Assembly: GCF_024495425.1 (NCBI RefSeq)
Contig: NZ_JANHJR010000003.1
Coordinates: 744,001-808,000 of the forward strand
Direction of reading: 5' to 3'
Origin: Haloarchaeobius litoreus
Lineage (GTDB): Archaea > Halobacteriota > Halobacteria > Halobacteriales > Natrialbaceae
DNA length: 64,000 bases
Of this stretch, positions 45,394 through 55,185 are shown one piece after another. The number at the start of each line of letters is the position of its first letter. Positions within the stretch are counted from its first letter, which is position 1. Made by a program: the position numbers and the translations under genes. The notes under the pieces are model-generated. The model made no database searches and had not been told where the DNA came from. It worked only from the letters and a program-made list of their open reading frames with translations.

Positions 45394-46596
45394 ATGCACG
45401 CGATCAAGGACAGCGTCCACGACTACATCGAGGTGTCGGGCGTCGTCGCCGACCTGCTCGACACGGCGGCGATGCAACGGCTCCGCCACATCAAGCAGCT
45501 CTCCACGGTGCGGCTCGTCTACCCCTCCGCGAACCACACCCGGTTCGAGCACTCGCTGGGCGTCTACCACCTCGCGAGCCGAGCCTGCCGGCACCTCGAC
45601 GTCGACGGCGGACGCGCCGAGGCGGTGCAGGCCGCCGCCGTCCTCCACGACGTGGGCCACGGCCCGTACGGCCACCAGACAGAGGGCATCATCGAGCGCC
45701 GTCTCGGCCGGCACCACGACGAGGTGCACGACCTGCTCGCCGGGAGCGAACTCGCCGACGTGCTGGAGTCGCACGGGCTCTCGACGACGGTGGTCGCCGA
45801 CCTCGTCGACGGACAGGGCGAGCTCGGCCAGCTGGTCTCCGGCGAGCTCGACGTCGACCGGATGGACTACCTCGTTCGCGACGCCCACCACTCGGGCGTT
45901 CCCTACGGCACCATCGACCAGGCGCGCCTGCTCCGCGCGCTCACCTTCATCGACGGCGACCTCGCGCTCGCGGAGGGCAACCTCGCCACCGCCGAGTCGA
46001 TGCTCGTCGCCCGGGCGCTGATGAACGCGACCGTCTACCGCCACCACGTCCCCCGCATCGCCGGCGAGATGCTGGAGAGCGCCTGCGAGCGCCTGCTGGA
46101 CGGCACCGACCTCGACGCCGAGCGCTTCGCCCGGATGACCGACGACGAGCTGGTCGCTGCCCTGCGCGACCACGAACCCACCGCCGGGGCGGCCGCCCGA
46201 CTCGCCGAACGCGACCTCTACAAGCGTGCGGTCTGGGCAGAACTCGACGACGTGCCCGACCGCGTCGTCGATGCGACCCACGACGACGAGCGCGAGGCAG
46301 AACGCGCCATCGCCGAGGCCGCCGGCGTCCCCGAGCGCGCCGTCCTGCTCGACGTCCCCGGCCGCCCCGCCATGCCCGAGTCCTCGACCCGCGTCGTCGT
46401 CAGCGGCGAGGTCCGCCGGCTGCAGGACGCCTCGCCGCTGGTCCAGGGCCTCCAGGCCGCCAGCACCGTCCAGTGGCGACTCGGCGTCTACGCCCCCGAG
46501 GAGCACGTCGAGGCCGTCCGCGAGGCCGCCCTCGACACCCTCGACCTCCCGTCGTCCGGCACCCGCCCCTCCGGCGACCGCGAAGCGTTCGTTTAG
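45394..46596 (+). CDS. HD-domain phosphohydrolase (dNTPase-like), 400 aa
   Basis: Metal-dependent HD hydrolase. It starts MHAIKDSVHDYIEVSGVVAD and continues with QRLRHIKQLSTVRLVYPSAN. The HD metal site is in HTRFEHSLGVYHLA (H), AAVLHDVGHGPYGHQTE (HD) and LDVDRMDYLVRDAHHSGVPY (D). This order is that of archaeal/bacterial dGTPase-like and SAMHD1-related proteins, which hydrolyse deoxynucleotides. The C-terminal third is an additional regulatory-looking region (VVSGEVRRLQDASPLVQGLQ). Substrate is not determined. Convergent with the DUF4013 gene across 271 bases. Confidence 0.92.
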   Translation: MHAIKDSVHDYIEVSGVVADLLDTAAMQRLRHIKQLSTVRLVYPSANHTRFEHSLGVYHLASRACRHLDVDGGRAEAVQAAAVLHDVGHGPYGHQTEGIIERRLGRHHDEVHDLLAGSELADVLESHGLSTTVVADLVDGQGELGQLVSGELDVDRMDYLVRDAHHSGVPYGTIDQARLLRALTFIDGDLALAEGNLATAESMLVARALMNATVYRHHVPRIAGEMLESACERLLDGTDLDAERFARMTDDELVAALRDHEPTAGAAARLAERDLYKRAVWAELDDVPDRVVDATHDDEREAERAIAEAAGVPERAVLLDVPGRPAMPESSTRVVVSGEVRRLQDASPLVQGLQAASTVQWRLGVYAPEEHVEAVREAALDTLDLPSSGTRPSGDREAFV

Positions 46597-46867
46597 CCAA
46601 TACGTTTACAGTGGTGCGTCTCGGAATCGTATACGGGGTTACGACCCCCCAGATCGGATCAGTCGTTGCCTCCTGATCGATGCCCTGCTCGGCCGGGACC
46701 GAGTGGGGACTGGGATACGCCACTATCATATCCTTTTGGTGGCGTCGAACCACGGTGCGTAGTTGCTTCTGTCGGTCTCGGCCCGGCGACTCGAGAGGCG
46801 GCTGCACCGTTCAGAGACGTGCTGCTACCCGCTCGGAGACGGGTCGAGAAGACGCTCCCCTGGATTT
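46597..46867. other. 271-base convergent intergenic gap
   Basis: Between two 3' ends, so promoters are not needed here. No convincing gene. It includes a GTTTACA half-site (46604-46610) and an AT-richer stretch (ATCATATCCTTTTGG near 46725-46740) that could serve as terminator for either gene or the promoter of a small RNA. The latter is only a possibility. Confidence 0.4.
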
Positions 46868-47956
46868 TCAGTAGCCGTTTCGCTGGTCGACCTCCTCCGC
46901 GGACGGCAGCACGCCTTCGTTCGCACCCTTGTAGTAGACGAAGCCCCAGTAGGCGCCGTTGGCGAAGTAGGTGAACGCCCAGCCCCAGGCGATGCCGATG
47001 AGGAACAGGAGCATGCTGAACGAGCTGACGATGCGGAGGACGATGAGCAGCACCACGTAGAGCAGGTAGTGCTTGACGTAGTGCTTGCTGAACGCGATGT
47101 CGAAGGTGAGACTGGACGAGAACGTCTTGGTGATGCTCCCGGTGACCGGGTAGGCGGTCAGCGCGGCCGGGAACAGGTAGAAGCCGACGAGCGCGAAGGT
47201 CCAGGCGACGACGTCGTGGAGCGCCGCGCCGGCGACGATGGCGACCAGCCAGACGGCTCCGGTGAGCGTGAACGCGAGGGTGTAGCCGACGCCGTCGGTG
47301 AGCATCTCGCCGAAGTCCGCGAACTCGGGCTGGGTGCGGCCCTGTGCGGCGTAGCGGGTGAGCCGGAACACGTAGCCGAACAGGAACACGAGCGGGAGGA
47401 ACACGAGCAGTGGGCTGACCAGCACGATAGCGCCGGCCTTCAGCAGCGGGCCCCAGCCGCGCTGGGTGGGGTAGGAGAACGCGAAGTCGAACGCGCCCTT
47501 CTGCCGCCAGTCGATGTGTTTCACGCCGTCGCTGCCGTCGAGCCGGTTCGTCGGCTCGCGGGGGGGCTGCTGCCGGCGCTCGTAGTCGTCGCGGCGCGCG
47601 CCGTTGTGGGGGTGTGAGCTGTCGAAGTTCCAGCCGACGCCGTCGCGGGTCTCCGTGGGGTCGCCGCCCGCCGGGTTCCGGGGGCGTCGCGCATGGTCGC
47701 GTCGGTCGTCCGGTCGGCGACGGTCCTCGCGGGGCGGGCGGGTGGCGCGTCGTCGCTCGTCGCGGGTGTCGGCCGGGTGCCGTCGGTCGTCGGCCGGGTG
47801 CTCCCGGCGGTCGGTCGGCTCGTTGTCTGCGCGCCACTCGGATTCGCCGCCCTCCCAGCTGTAGCTCGGATACGCGGGCTCGTCGTCGGAGTCGTCGCCG
47901 TCGCCCGGCCCGCGGTCGGTGGTGCGTTCGTCGTCCGGGTCGCCGTCCCGGCTCAT
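46868..47956 (-). CDS. DUF4013 membrane protein with disordered N-terminus, 362 aa
   Basis: Residues 1-140 are strongly charged and disordered (MSRDGDPDDERTTDRGPGDG, RREHPADDRRHPADTRDERR). Residues 150-362 form a DUF4013 membrane domain with about five to six helices: DFAFSYPTQRGWGPLLKAGA, PLLVFLPLVFLFGYVFRLTR, AFTLTGAVWLVAIVAGAAL and LLYVVLLIVLRIVSSFSML. It ends ANEGVLPSAEEVDQRNGY. Function unknown. The neighbouring gene upstream has the same design, so the two look duplicated. Start 47956 by the conserved MSRDGDP. Confidence 0.82.
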   Translation of the reverse strand: MSRDGDPDDERTTDRGPGDGDDSDDEPAYPSYSWEGGESEWRADNEPTDRREHPADDRRHPADTRDERRRATRPPREDRRRPDDRRDHARRPRNPAGGDPTETRDGVGWNFDSSHPHNGARRDDYERRQQPPREPTNRLDGSDGVKHIDWRQKGAFDFAFSYPTQRGWGPLLKAGAIVLVSPLLVFLPLVFLFGYVFRLTRYAAQGRTQPEFADFGEMLTDGVGYTLAFTLTGAVWLVAIVAGAALHDVVAWTFALVGFYLFPAALTAYPVTGSITKTFSSSLTFDIAFSKHYVKHYLLYVVLLIVLRIVSSFSMLLFLIGIAWGWAFTYFANGAYWGFVYYKGANEGVLPSAEEVDQRNGY

Positions 47957-48045
47957 GCGGCCGTCACCTGCCGAACGCTGTGGGACGCCATCTATTTGAC
48001 ACGTTTGGTGGTGGGCGGAAAAAACCTTCCGGCAGGCGGGCGGCG

Positions 48046-48939
48046 CTACTCGCCGGTGGCCGGGAGCGGTTCGACGAGCCCCTCCTCGATGGCCTCGCCG
48101 TAGAGGTACCCCCAGTACGCGGCCGGCACCATCGCCGCGAGCGGCAGGAGCAGTGCCGCGAAGGTGACCAGCAGCAGGAGGAGGAAGCCCACCACCACCA
48201 GCCCGACCAGGAGCACGCTGTCGGCGAAGAAGTGGAGCGCGTACTTCCGGGTGAACGCGAACTCGGGCGTGCGGGCGGCGGCCTCCCGGAGGTCCTCGGT
48301 CGCCGCGTACGTCGTGAACAGCCCCGGGAGGAGGTACGACCCGCCGAGGGCGAGTACGCTGGCGAGCAGCACGCTCTCGCCCGCGGTCAGGTACACCAGC
48401 GTCCCCAGCCCCCCGACGGCACCCCACCAGAGCGCGGTGACCACGAGGCCGACCTTCGCGATGCCCCAGATGTCGTCGTATCCGGGCGGTTCCTCTGCTC
48501 GCGCGGCTCCGCCGGCGAGGCGAGTGATGTAGCCGGCGGCCACCACGCCGGGCACGACGAGGAACGAGACGATGCCGAGGACGCCGGTGAGCAGGGCCGC
48601 CGACCCACCCTCGCCGAACGGGTACCGGAGGCTGAACGTCACCACGCCGGCGTCGAAGATGCCCGGGTCCATGCCCTCGTCGGACCGCGACTCGGCGACT
48701 CGCCGCTCGTACTGCTGGTCGCCGAGTCGGTCGACCCAGCGGTCCGAGCCCGCATCGTCCGGGCCGCGACGGTCGTGGAGAGCGCCCCCGTCGCGCCGCG
48801 GCGGCGAGCGTGCACCGTCGTCCCACCGCTGCCTGTCGGTGTCTCGGGGAGCGGACGCCACGTCGTCCCACATCGGCTCGGACTCGTCGTCGCGGCTCAC
48901 GGACCCACCTCCCCCGGAAGGCGGCGCCGCTGTCGACAC
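48046..48939 (-). CDS. DUF4013 membrane protein, 297 aa
   Basis: Residues 1-85 are a charged, disordered region (MSTAAPPSGGGGSVSRDDES). The DUF4013 part starts GVVTFSLRYPFGEGGSAALL, followed by GVLGIVSFLVVPGVVAAGYI, LVVTALWWGAVGGLGTLVYL and ADSVLLVGLVVVGFLLLLL. It ends with GYLYGEAIEEGLVEPLPATG. The two DUF4013 genes share the order of loops and helices but not close sequence, pointing to an old duplication. Downstream on the minus strand lies its paralogue (90 bases away); upstream lies alaS. Confidence 0.82.
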   Translation of the reverse strand: MSTAAPPSGGGGSVSRDDESEPMWDDVASAPRDTDRQRWDDGARSPPRRDGGALHDRRGPDDAGSDRWVDRLGDQQYERRVAESRSDEGMDPGIFDAGVVTFSLRYPFGEGGSAALLTGVLGIVSFLVVPGVVAAGYITRLAGGAARAEEPPGYDDIWGIAKVGLVVTALWWGAVGGLGTLVYLTAGESVLLASVLALGGSYLLPGLFTTYAATEDLREAAARTPEFAFTRKYALHFFADSVLLVGLVVVGFLLLLLVTFAALLLPLAAMVPAAYWGYLYGEAIEEGLVEPLPATGE

Positions 48940-48984
48940 ATACGTCCAACGAGACGTGTCGGCAGGAAAAACGTTCCGTCGGTC

Positions 48985-51762
48985 TCAGTGGTCGAGGACG
49001 GCCCGGAGCACGTCGGGCGTGTCGTCGAGCGCGTCGTCGAGCGCGTCGGTGTCGGGGCCGCCGCCCTGCGCGAAGTCCGGCGGGCCGCCGCCGCCGCCGC
49101 CGACCTTGGCGGCGAGCTCGCTCACGACCGCGCCGGCGTTGACCTCGCTGCCGTCGGGGACCGCGACGACGAACTGCGCGCCGTCGAGCCCGGAGCCCAG
49201 CACCGCTATCTTGCCCTCCTCGACGAGCGCGTTGGCCGTCGCACGCAGTTCGTCCATGTCGGCGTCGACGCGCTGGACGACCGCGGGCGTGCCGCCCACG
49301 TCGACCTCCTCGGCACCGTCCGCACCCGAGGCGCGGACCTCGGCGAGCTGCTCCTTGAGGTCCTCGATGGTCTTGCCCCGGGCCTTCCACTCCTCGAAGA
49401 AGCGCTCGGCCGTCTCGGGCACCTCCTCGGGCGTCACGTCGAGCACGTCGGCCGCATCGTACAGCGCGTCCTCGGTGCGCTGGGTCGCCTGGATGGCGGC
49501 GTCGCCGGCGGCGAAGCTGATTCGCTCGACGCCGTCCTGCACGCGCTCGGTCGTGCGGATCTTGATGGCTCCGATGTCACCGGTTCGGGCGACGTGGGTG
49601 CCACCGCAGGCCTGCACGTCCTCGGCGACGTGGATGAGCCGGATGTTCGTGCCCGGCGGGATGCCGCCCTGGTAGAGGTCGAAGCCGTGTTTCTCCTCGG
49701 CCTCGTTCCGGTGGGGCCACTCCTGTTTCACCGGCGTGTTCTCCATCACCAGCTCGTTGGCGTAGCGCTCGATCTCCTTGGCCTCCTCGCGGGTGATGCG
49801 CTCGTAGTGGTGGACGTCGATGCGCGAGGAGTCGACGCCCTTCTGTGCGCCCGCCTGCCGGATGTGCTCGCCGAGCACCTGCCGGGCCGCGTGGATGACG
49901 ACGTGCGTGGCGGTGTGGTTGCGCATCAGCTGCTTGCGGCGGTACGTGTCGATCTGGCCGCGGACGAACTCGCCCTTGCCCGGGGTCTCGTCGGTCCGGT
50001 GGAGGATGACGCCGTCGCGGCGCTGGACGTCGGTCACCTCGACGGTGACGTCGTCGGTCGACAGGCTCCCGGTGTCGGCGGGCTGGCCACCGCCCTCGGG
50101 GTAGAACATCGTCTGGTCGAGCACCACGTCGTAGCCGTCCTCGCGCTCGAACACGTCGAGGACGACCGCCTCGAACTCGGTGCGCTGCTGGTCCTCGTAG
50201 TAGAGCCGCTCGGTCTCGGGCAGGTCGTCGAGGCGCTCGGCTTCGCTCTCGTCCTCCTCCTCGAAGGCGGCGGCGCTGTCGTGGCGCTCGGCGACGAGCG
50301 AGTAGAAGTCGTCCGGCACGTTGACGCGTGCGCCGGCCTCGTCGGCGATGGCCTCGACCATGTCCGGCTGGATGCCGTGGCTGTCGTACAGCTCGATGAG
50401 CTCGCTCGTCGGGATGGGTTCGGACTTCCGGGCGTACTCCTCGGCGAGCTGTTCGACGCGCCGGCTGCCCCGGTCGAGGGTCTCGCGGTACTTCTCGACC
50501 TCGGTGCGGACGATGTCGCGGACCGTGTCGCGGTTCTCGTAGCCCAGGCGGTCGGCCTGCATGTCGACGAGCTCGTCGAGCGGCGCGTCGACGCCGACGT
50601 TGTCACAGAGGCGCTTGGTGCGCCGGAGCACCATCCGGGCGAGGTAGCCCGTCGAGACGTTCGACGGGACGATGCCGTCGCCGAACATATAGGCGAGCGT
50701 CCGGCAGTGGTCGGCGATGGCGTAGATGTCCTCCAGCGGCTCCATCAGCGACTCCAGCCGGTCGACCTCGACGTCCAGCTTCTCGGCGATGTCGCCACGA
50801 GCCGTCTCCATGTCCTCGGCCTCGTCGATGTCCATCCGGCCGGCGAGCTTGGCGGCCCGGTTGACGAGTTCGGCCTCCTCCTCGGAGAGGTCGATGCCGG
50901 CGTTCTCCTTGAGGAAGCCGATCATCTCGGGGTAGACGGCCTCGTACACCGTCGCCGTCCCCTGGGACATCCAGGTCCACCGCTCCAGCCCGTAGCCGGT
51001 GTCGACGATGTACGTGTCCATGAAGGAGTAGCGGTTGCCGTCCTTCATCTCGTACTCGCCCTCGGGGTCCTGCTCCATGCACATGAAGACGAGCGTGGCG
51101 AGCTCGGCCCCGCGGTAGATGACCTCGATGGCGGGCCCGGCGTTGCCGCCGCCGACCCACGGGTCCTCGATGTACGTGATCTCGTCCAGGTCGGCCCCGA
51201 GCGACTCGAACAGCTCGTCGCAGTACTGCACGGTCTCGTCCTTCCAGTACACCTCCCCGTGGTAGGCGTACCTGTCCTCGGGGACGTCCTCCTGCGTGTT
51301 GAACGCGTGGTGGGCCATCATCTCGAACGCCATCGTGTGCCGGCCCGTCTTGCCCACGTTGTCGATGTCCTGCATCCGGATGCAGGGCTGGCTGATGGTC
51401 AGGGGGTTCGCCGGCGGCGGCGTCTGTCCCGAGGTGACGAGCGGCTGGAAGTCGTAGATAGATGCCTGGGTCAGCAGCACGTCGTCCCGCCAGCGGTTCG
51501 CCGCCACGGGATAGGGCTCGATGCGCTCGTGGTCGTGGTCCTCGAAAAAGGAGAGGAACGCCTCCCGCATCTCCTCCAACGTGTACTCCTCGTCGAAGCC
51601 GGGGTTGTCGATGAAACTGTAGTCCTCGCAGGGTGGCTCACCGCACAGCTCCCGGTCGTGGTCGCGCGTCCAGAAGTGAGCGCCACAGCTGTCGCACTCC
51701 CGGCGGACGAACCCCTCCGTCTCGAAATAGTCGAGACGGTACTCCTCCTCGAGTTCGCTCAT
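48985..51762 (-). CDS. alaS: alanyl-tRNA synthetase (archaeal type), 925 aa
   Basis: Class IIc enzyme charging tRNA-Ala with an editing domain. The archaeal N-terminus has [20 protein letters not shown] and a [15 protein letters not shown] stretch. The aminoacylation core has [20 protein letters not shown] and [15 protein letters not shown]. The editing domain shows [20 protein letters not shown] (HxxxH) and [13 protein letters not shown] (CGGTH with Cys and His). The C-terminal C-Ala domain is Gly-rich ([20 protein letters not shown]). The start at 51762 fits the conserved [14 protein letters not shown]. Confidence 0.97.
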   Translation of the reverse strand: MSELEEEYRLDYFETEGFVRRECDSCGAHFWTRDHDRELCGEPPCEDYSFIDNPGFDEEYTLEEMREAFLSFFEDHDHERIEPYPVAANRWRDDVLLTQASIYDFQPLVTSGQTPPPANPLTISQPCIRMQDIDNVGKTGRHTMAFEMMAHHAFNTQEDVPEDRYAYHGEVYWKDETVQYCDELFESLGADLDEITYIEDPWVGGGNAGPAIEVIYRGAELATLVFMCMEQDPEGEYEMKDGNRYSFMDTYIVDTGYGLERWTWMSQGTATVYEAVYPEMIGFLKENAGIDLSEEEAELVNRAAKLAGRMDIDEAEDMETARGDIAEKLDVEVDRLESLMEPLEDIYAIADHCRTLAYMFGDGIVPSNVSTGYLARMVLRRTKRLCDNVGVDAPLDELVDMQADRLGYENRDTVRDIVRTEVEKYRETLDRGSRRVEQLAEEYARKSEPIPTSELIELYDSHGIQPDMVEAIADEAGARVNVPDDFYSLVAERHDSAAAFEEEDESEAERLDDLPETERLYYEDQQRTEFEAVVLDVFEREDGYDVVLDQTMFYPEGGGQPADTGSLSTDDVTVEVTDVQRRDGVILHRTDETPGKGEFVRGQIDTYRRKQLMRNHTATHVVIHAARQVLGEHIRQAGAQKGVDSSRIDVHHYERITREEAKEIERYANELVMENTPVKQEWPHRNEAEEKHGFDLYQGGIPPGTNIRLIHVAEDVQACGGTHVARTGDIGAIKIRTTERVQDGVERISFAAGDAAIQATQRTEDALYDAADVLDVTPEEVPETAERFFEEWKARGKTIEDLKEQLAEVRASGADGAEEVDVGGTPAVVQRVDADMDELRATANALVEEGKIAVLGSGLDGAQFVVAVPDGSEVNAGAVVSELAAKVGGGGGGPPDFAQGGGPDTDALDDALDDTPDVLRAVLDH

Positions 51763-51937
51763 TGTTGTCCCACACTGGCCCTTCGGTCGGTAAAACAGTT
51801 CCGCAACCGCCCTTCCTGCAAATTTCGCGCCGCTGGCCGGCGCGGCACGCGGTCCGCCGCGGAGCACGAGACGCCGTCGCCCGGGGCACGACATGGTACC
51901 GACCCTCGTTAAGTTGCGAGGCGTCCAATCTACCGGT

Positions 51938-52453
51938 ATGCCTTCCACGAACGACGGTTCGACCGCCGCCTCGCGGCTCCCCGACGGCGGCGACCTCCTC
52001 CGGCTGGTCGGCTTCGTCGTGCTGGTGAACGTCGTCGGCGCGACGCCGGCGGTCCTCGGCGGCCCGGACAGCGCCTGGTTCCAGGCCCTCGAGAAGCCGT
52101 GGTTCTACCCGCCGGGCTGGGCGTTCGGCGTCGCCTGGACCATCCTGTTCACGCTCATGGGCGTCGCACTCTACCGTGTCTGGCGCGAGGGCACCGAGCG
52201 CCGCGCGGTCCGGCTCGCCATCGGCGCGTTCGCTCTCCAGATGGTGTTCAACGTGGCGTGGACGCCGACGTTCTTCACGCTCCAGCGCCCCGGCCTCGCG
52301 CTCGGGGTCATCGCCGTCCTCTGGGTGCTCGTCGCCGGCACCATCGCCGCCTTCGACCGCGTCGACCGCCCCGCTGCGGCCCTGCTCGTGCCGTACCTCG
52401 CGTGGGTGAGCTTCGCGACCGTGCTGAACTACGCTCTCTGGTCGCTGAACTGA
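51938..52453 (+). CDS. TspO/MBR-family protein, 171 aa
   Basis: Five-helix membrane protein. The TspO core is [20 protein letters not shown] and [20 protein letters not shown], with helices [20 protein letters not shown] and [21 protein letters not shown]. TspO proteins bind porphyrins and cholesterol-like ligands and respond to oxygen or light stress. An N-terminal 20-residue Ser/Thr tail precedes the first helix. Start 51938 is set at MPSTNDGS; an upstream in-frame ATG at 51893 would add 15 residues. Confidence 0.93.
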   Translation: MPSTNDGSTAASRLPDGGDLLRLVGFVVLVNVVGATPAVLGGPDSAWFQALEKPWFYPPGWAFGVAWTILFTLMGVALYRVWREGTERRAVRLAIGAFALQMVFNVAWTPTFFTLQRPGLALGVIAVLWVLVAGTIAAFDRVDRPAAALLVPYLAWVSFATVLNYALWSLN

Positions 52454-52515
52454 CCGTCAGACCCTGCACGCACCGGCCGCAGAGTTAAACCGCCAGCGGC
52501 GGTATCGGTCTGACA

Positions 52516-54453
52516 GTGAGCAATGTCGAAGCGGGGGCCGAGCAGGTCTCCGTGCAGGTCGCGGTGCTCGCGCCCGACGAGGAGCGCGCCGCGACGGTCG
52601 CAGCCGCACTCGATGGCGAGTGGACGGTCCTGACCGGTGCGTCCACGGACGAACTCGACGACCCCACCTGTCTCGTGGTCGCCGCCGACCCGACCACGGA
52701 CGACGACCTCCGGGCAGCGGCCGCCGCGGTCGACGCCGCGACGGTCGTGTTCGCCGACACCGACCCGGCGGCCGTCAGGCGGCTCGCGGCCTTCGACGGC
52801 TTCGTCCGCGACGACGGCACCGACGGCGCGACGAGCCGACTCGTGGACGAGGTCGCCTGGCACGTCGCCGGCGACGACCACCCGACCGCACTCAGGGAGC
52901 GCGCCGCCACGGTGACCCGCCTCCACCGCGTCGCGACGGAGCTCGTCGGCTGCGAGAGCGAGAACGAGGTGTACGAGGCGGCCGTCCGCGCCGCCGAGGA
53001 GATACTCGACCTCGACCTCGTCGGCATCGACGTCGTCGAGGACGGCTACTTCGTGCCGGTCGCGGTGTCCGGCGACATGGAGGAGAAGGGCTACGCGGAC
53101 GCGGGCCAGATCGCGGTCGACGAGGGAATCGCGGGCGAGACGTACCGGACCGGCACGTCGGTCGTCGTCGCCGACGTGCTCGACCTCGACCGCGACGACC
53201 TCGCCCTCGACGGGGACGACCCCAAGTACCGCTCGATCCTCTCGGTTCCGGTCGGCGACTTCGGGATTCTGCAGGCCGGCTCGCCCGACCCCAACGCGTT
53301 CGACGGCCGGGACAGGGAGCTCGTCGAACTGCTCATGACCCACGTCGCAGAGACGGTCGAACGACTCCGGGCCGAGGACCGTCTGCGCCGCCAGCACGAC
53401 CGGCTCTCCGCGCTGTTCGAGAACGTCCCCGACCCCGCGGTCCGGTTCGCGCTCGTCGACGGTGAGCTCCGCGTCCAGGAGGTCAACCCCGCGTTCGAGA
53501 CGGTGTTCGGCTGGCGGGCCGAGGAGGTCGTCGGCGAGGACATCGACGAGTACATCGTCCCGGACGGGTTCGAGGACGAGGCCGCGTCGCTGAACGAGAA
53601 GCTCCTCGCCGGCGAGAGCCTCCAGGTGGTCTCACGCCGCAAGACCGACGACGAGGTGCGCGACTTCCTGCTGCACGTCGTCCCGTTCGAGCGCGGCGAG
53701 CGCAGCCTCCAGGGCTTCGCCATCTACACCGACATCACCGACGAGAAGCAGCGCCAGCGCGAGCTCGAACGCCAGAACGAACGCCTCGACGCCTTCGCGA
53801 GCATCGTCAGCCACGACCTCCGGAACCCGCTCTCCATCGCGCAGGGCTACGTCGGCCTCGCCGAGGAGACGGGCGACCCCGAGCACTTCGACGAGATCCG
53901 CCGCGCACACGGGCGGATGAACACGCTCATCGACGACCTGCTCACGCTGGCCAGACAGGGGAACGTCGTCGGGGAGACCGAGCCGGTCGACCTCGGCCCG
54001 GTCGCGACGCAGGCCTGGGCGAGCGTCCGGACCGGCGACGCCACGCTCTCGGTCGCCGACGCCGTCACCGTCGAGGCCGACCGCGACCGACTGGTCGAGC
54101 TGCTCGAGAACCTGTTCCGGAACGCGGTGACCCACGGTACCGGCGAGGAGGACGACCCCGCGGATGCCGAGGGGCCCTCCGGTCGCCGGCCGGACGGCGA
54201 ACCGCTGCACGTCACGGTCGGGCCGCTCGACGCCCGCCACGGGTTCTTCGTCGGCGACGACGGCGTCGGCTACGACGGCGACGACGACCCCGTTCGAATC
54301 CTCGAGTCCGGCTTCACGACGAGCGAGGTCGGCACCGGCTTCGGGCTGACCATCGTTCGCGAGATCGCCGAAGCCCACGGCTGGTCGGTCGACGTCGTCG
54401 ACGACGAGGGCCTCCGCTTCGAGTTCGCCGTCGAGCAGAACGGGACGGGATAG
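52516..54453 (+). CDS. sensor histidine kinase (receiver-like-GAF-PAS-HisKA-HATPase), 645 aa
   Basis: Soluble kinase. Residues 1-115 look like a receiver fold without the acceptor Asp pattern (QVAVLAPDEERAATVAAALD, CLVVAADPTTDDDLRAAAAA). A GAF domain (about 130-270: LHRVATELVGCESENEVYEA, GIAGETYRTGTSVVVADVL) and a PAS domain (about 290-410: RVQEVNPAFETVFGWRAEEV) follow. The H-box FASIVSHDLRNPLSIAQGY has His433. The ATPase has ENLFRNAVTHGTGEEDD, DDGVGYDGDDD and GTGFGLTIVREI. GTG start 52516 with a GAGTTAAACC box about 30 bases before it. Its end faces the HalX regulator. Confidence 0.93.
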   Translation: MSNVEAGAEQVSVQVAVLAPDEERAATVAAALDGEWTVLTGASTDELDDPTCLVVAADPTTDDDLRAAAAAVDAATVVFADTDPAAVRRLAAFDGFVRDDGTDGATSRLVDEVAWHVAGDDHPTALRERAATVTRLHRVATELVGCESENEVYEAAVRAAEEILDLDLVGIDVVEDGYFVPVAVSGDMEEKGYADAGQIAVDEGIAGETYRTGTSVVVADVLDLDRDDLALDGDDPKYRSILSVPVGDFGILQAGSPDPNAFDGRDRELVELLMTHVAETVERLRAEDRLRRQHDRLSALFENVPDPAVRFALVDGELRVQEVNPAFETVFGWRAEEVVGEDIDEYIVPDGFEDEAASLNEKLLAGESLQVVSRRKTDDEVRDFLLHVVPFERGERSLQGFAIYTDITDEKQRQRELERQNERLDAFASIVSHDLRNPLSIAQGYVGLAEETGDPEHFDEIRRAHGRMNTLIDDLLTLARQGNVVGETEPVDLGPVATQAWASVRTGDATLSVADAVTVEADRDRLVELLENLFRNAVTHGTGEEDDPADAEGPSGRRPDGEPLHVTVGPLDARHGFFVGDDGVGYDGDDDPVRILESGFTTSEVGTGFGLTIVREIAEAHGWSVDVVDDEGLRFEFAVEQNGTG

Positions 54454-54466
54454 GGGGCAGCGAGGC

Positions 54467-55057
54467 TCAGTTCGCGGTGCCGGCGTGGCCACCGAGCAGG
54501 CCGTGGAACAGCTGGACGTCGCCACCTCGTTCGATGAGTTCGTTGAGGAGGCTGTCGGCGCGGTCGGCCTGGTCCTCCACGCGTGCCTCCAGTTCGCGGT
54601 ACTCCTCGGACTCACGAAGCTCGTGTTTCGGCTTCCTCGCCTCCAGTACGGCCTTCTTCGAGACCTGTGCGTAGTACTCGCGGAGCTCCTCGTCGTACTC
54701 GCTCCGGCACTGGAGCCTGTCGAGACAGCGGTTCAGCGTCTCGCGGTCGACCGGCTTGACGAGGTAGTCGTCGAAGCCCATCTCGATGATGTCGAAGTCG
54801 GGCTCAACGGCGGTGACGATGACGACCTGACAGTCGTTGCCGTCCTCCCGCACACGTTCGAGCACCTCGTCACCGGAGCGACCGGGGAGCCGTCGGTCGA
54901 GGACGATGATGTCGGTCTCGGGTGTCACGGCGTCGACGGCCTCGTCGCCGTCGGCGACCGTCGTGACAGCCCACTCGGCACCCAGCCAGGACGAGTAGAG
55001 GCTCGCCAACTCCGTGTTGTCCTCGACGACGAGGACGTCGGTGCTACGTTTTCTCAT
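54467..55057 (-). CDS. HalX-type response regulator, 196 aa
   Basis: Receiver domain with acidic pocket (DVLVVEDN), phospho-acceptor Asp54 in DIIVLDRRLPG, and conserved Lys101 in DYLVKPVDRE. The HalX output domain follows (about 110-185): LQCRSEYDEELREYYAQVSK, KKAVLEARKPKHELRES and YRELEARVEDQADRADSLLN. HalX regulators are archaeal and lack an obvious DNA-binding helix-turn-helix; they may act by protein contact. The gene converges with the kinase gene at 13 bases, so the two probably form a pair. Confidence 0.92.
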   Translation of the reverse strand: MRKRSTDVLVVEDNTELASLYSSWLGAEWAVTTVADGDEAVDAVTPETDIIVLDRRLPGRSGDEVLERVREDGNDCQVVIVTAVEPDFDIIEMGFDDYLVKPVDRETLNRCLDRLQCRSEYDEELREYYAQVSKKAVLEARKPKHELRESEEYRELEARVEDQADRADSLLNELIERGGDVQLFHGLLGGHAGTAN

Positions 55058-55185
55058 GATACCCCGTAGTTCGTGTACGGTCCATGGTGTTGGCCGACAT
55101 AAATGTCTCGGCCAGAATAACGTCTAAACGGTTGAAATTTGCGGCCTCAGGCCTCGAATTATGGATTCCCCGTTCCTACAACCAA

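Noticed and set aside
46680-46874. A 64-residue plus-strand frame in the convergent gap
   Set aside because: It overlaps the end of the DUF4013 gene and has Arg/Ser/Trp-rich composition without any known pattern.
47614-51912. A 1432-residue plus-strand frame across alaS and DUF4013 genes
   Set aside because: It is the shadow of alaS and DUF4013 genes, caused by high G+C content removing stop codons.
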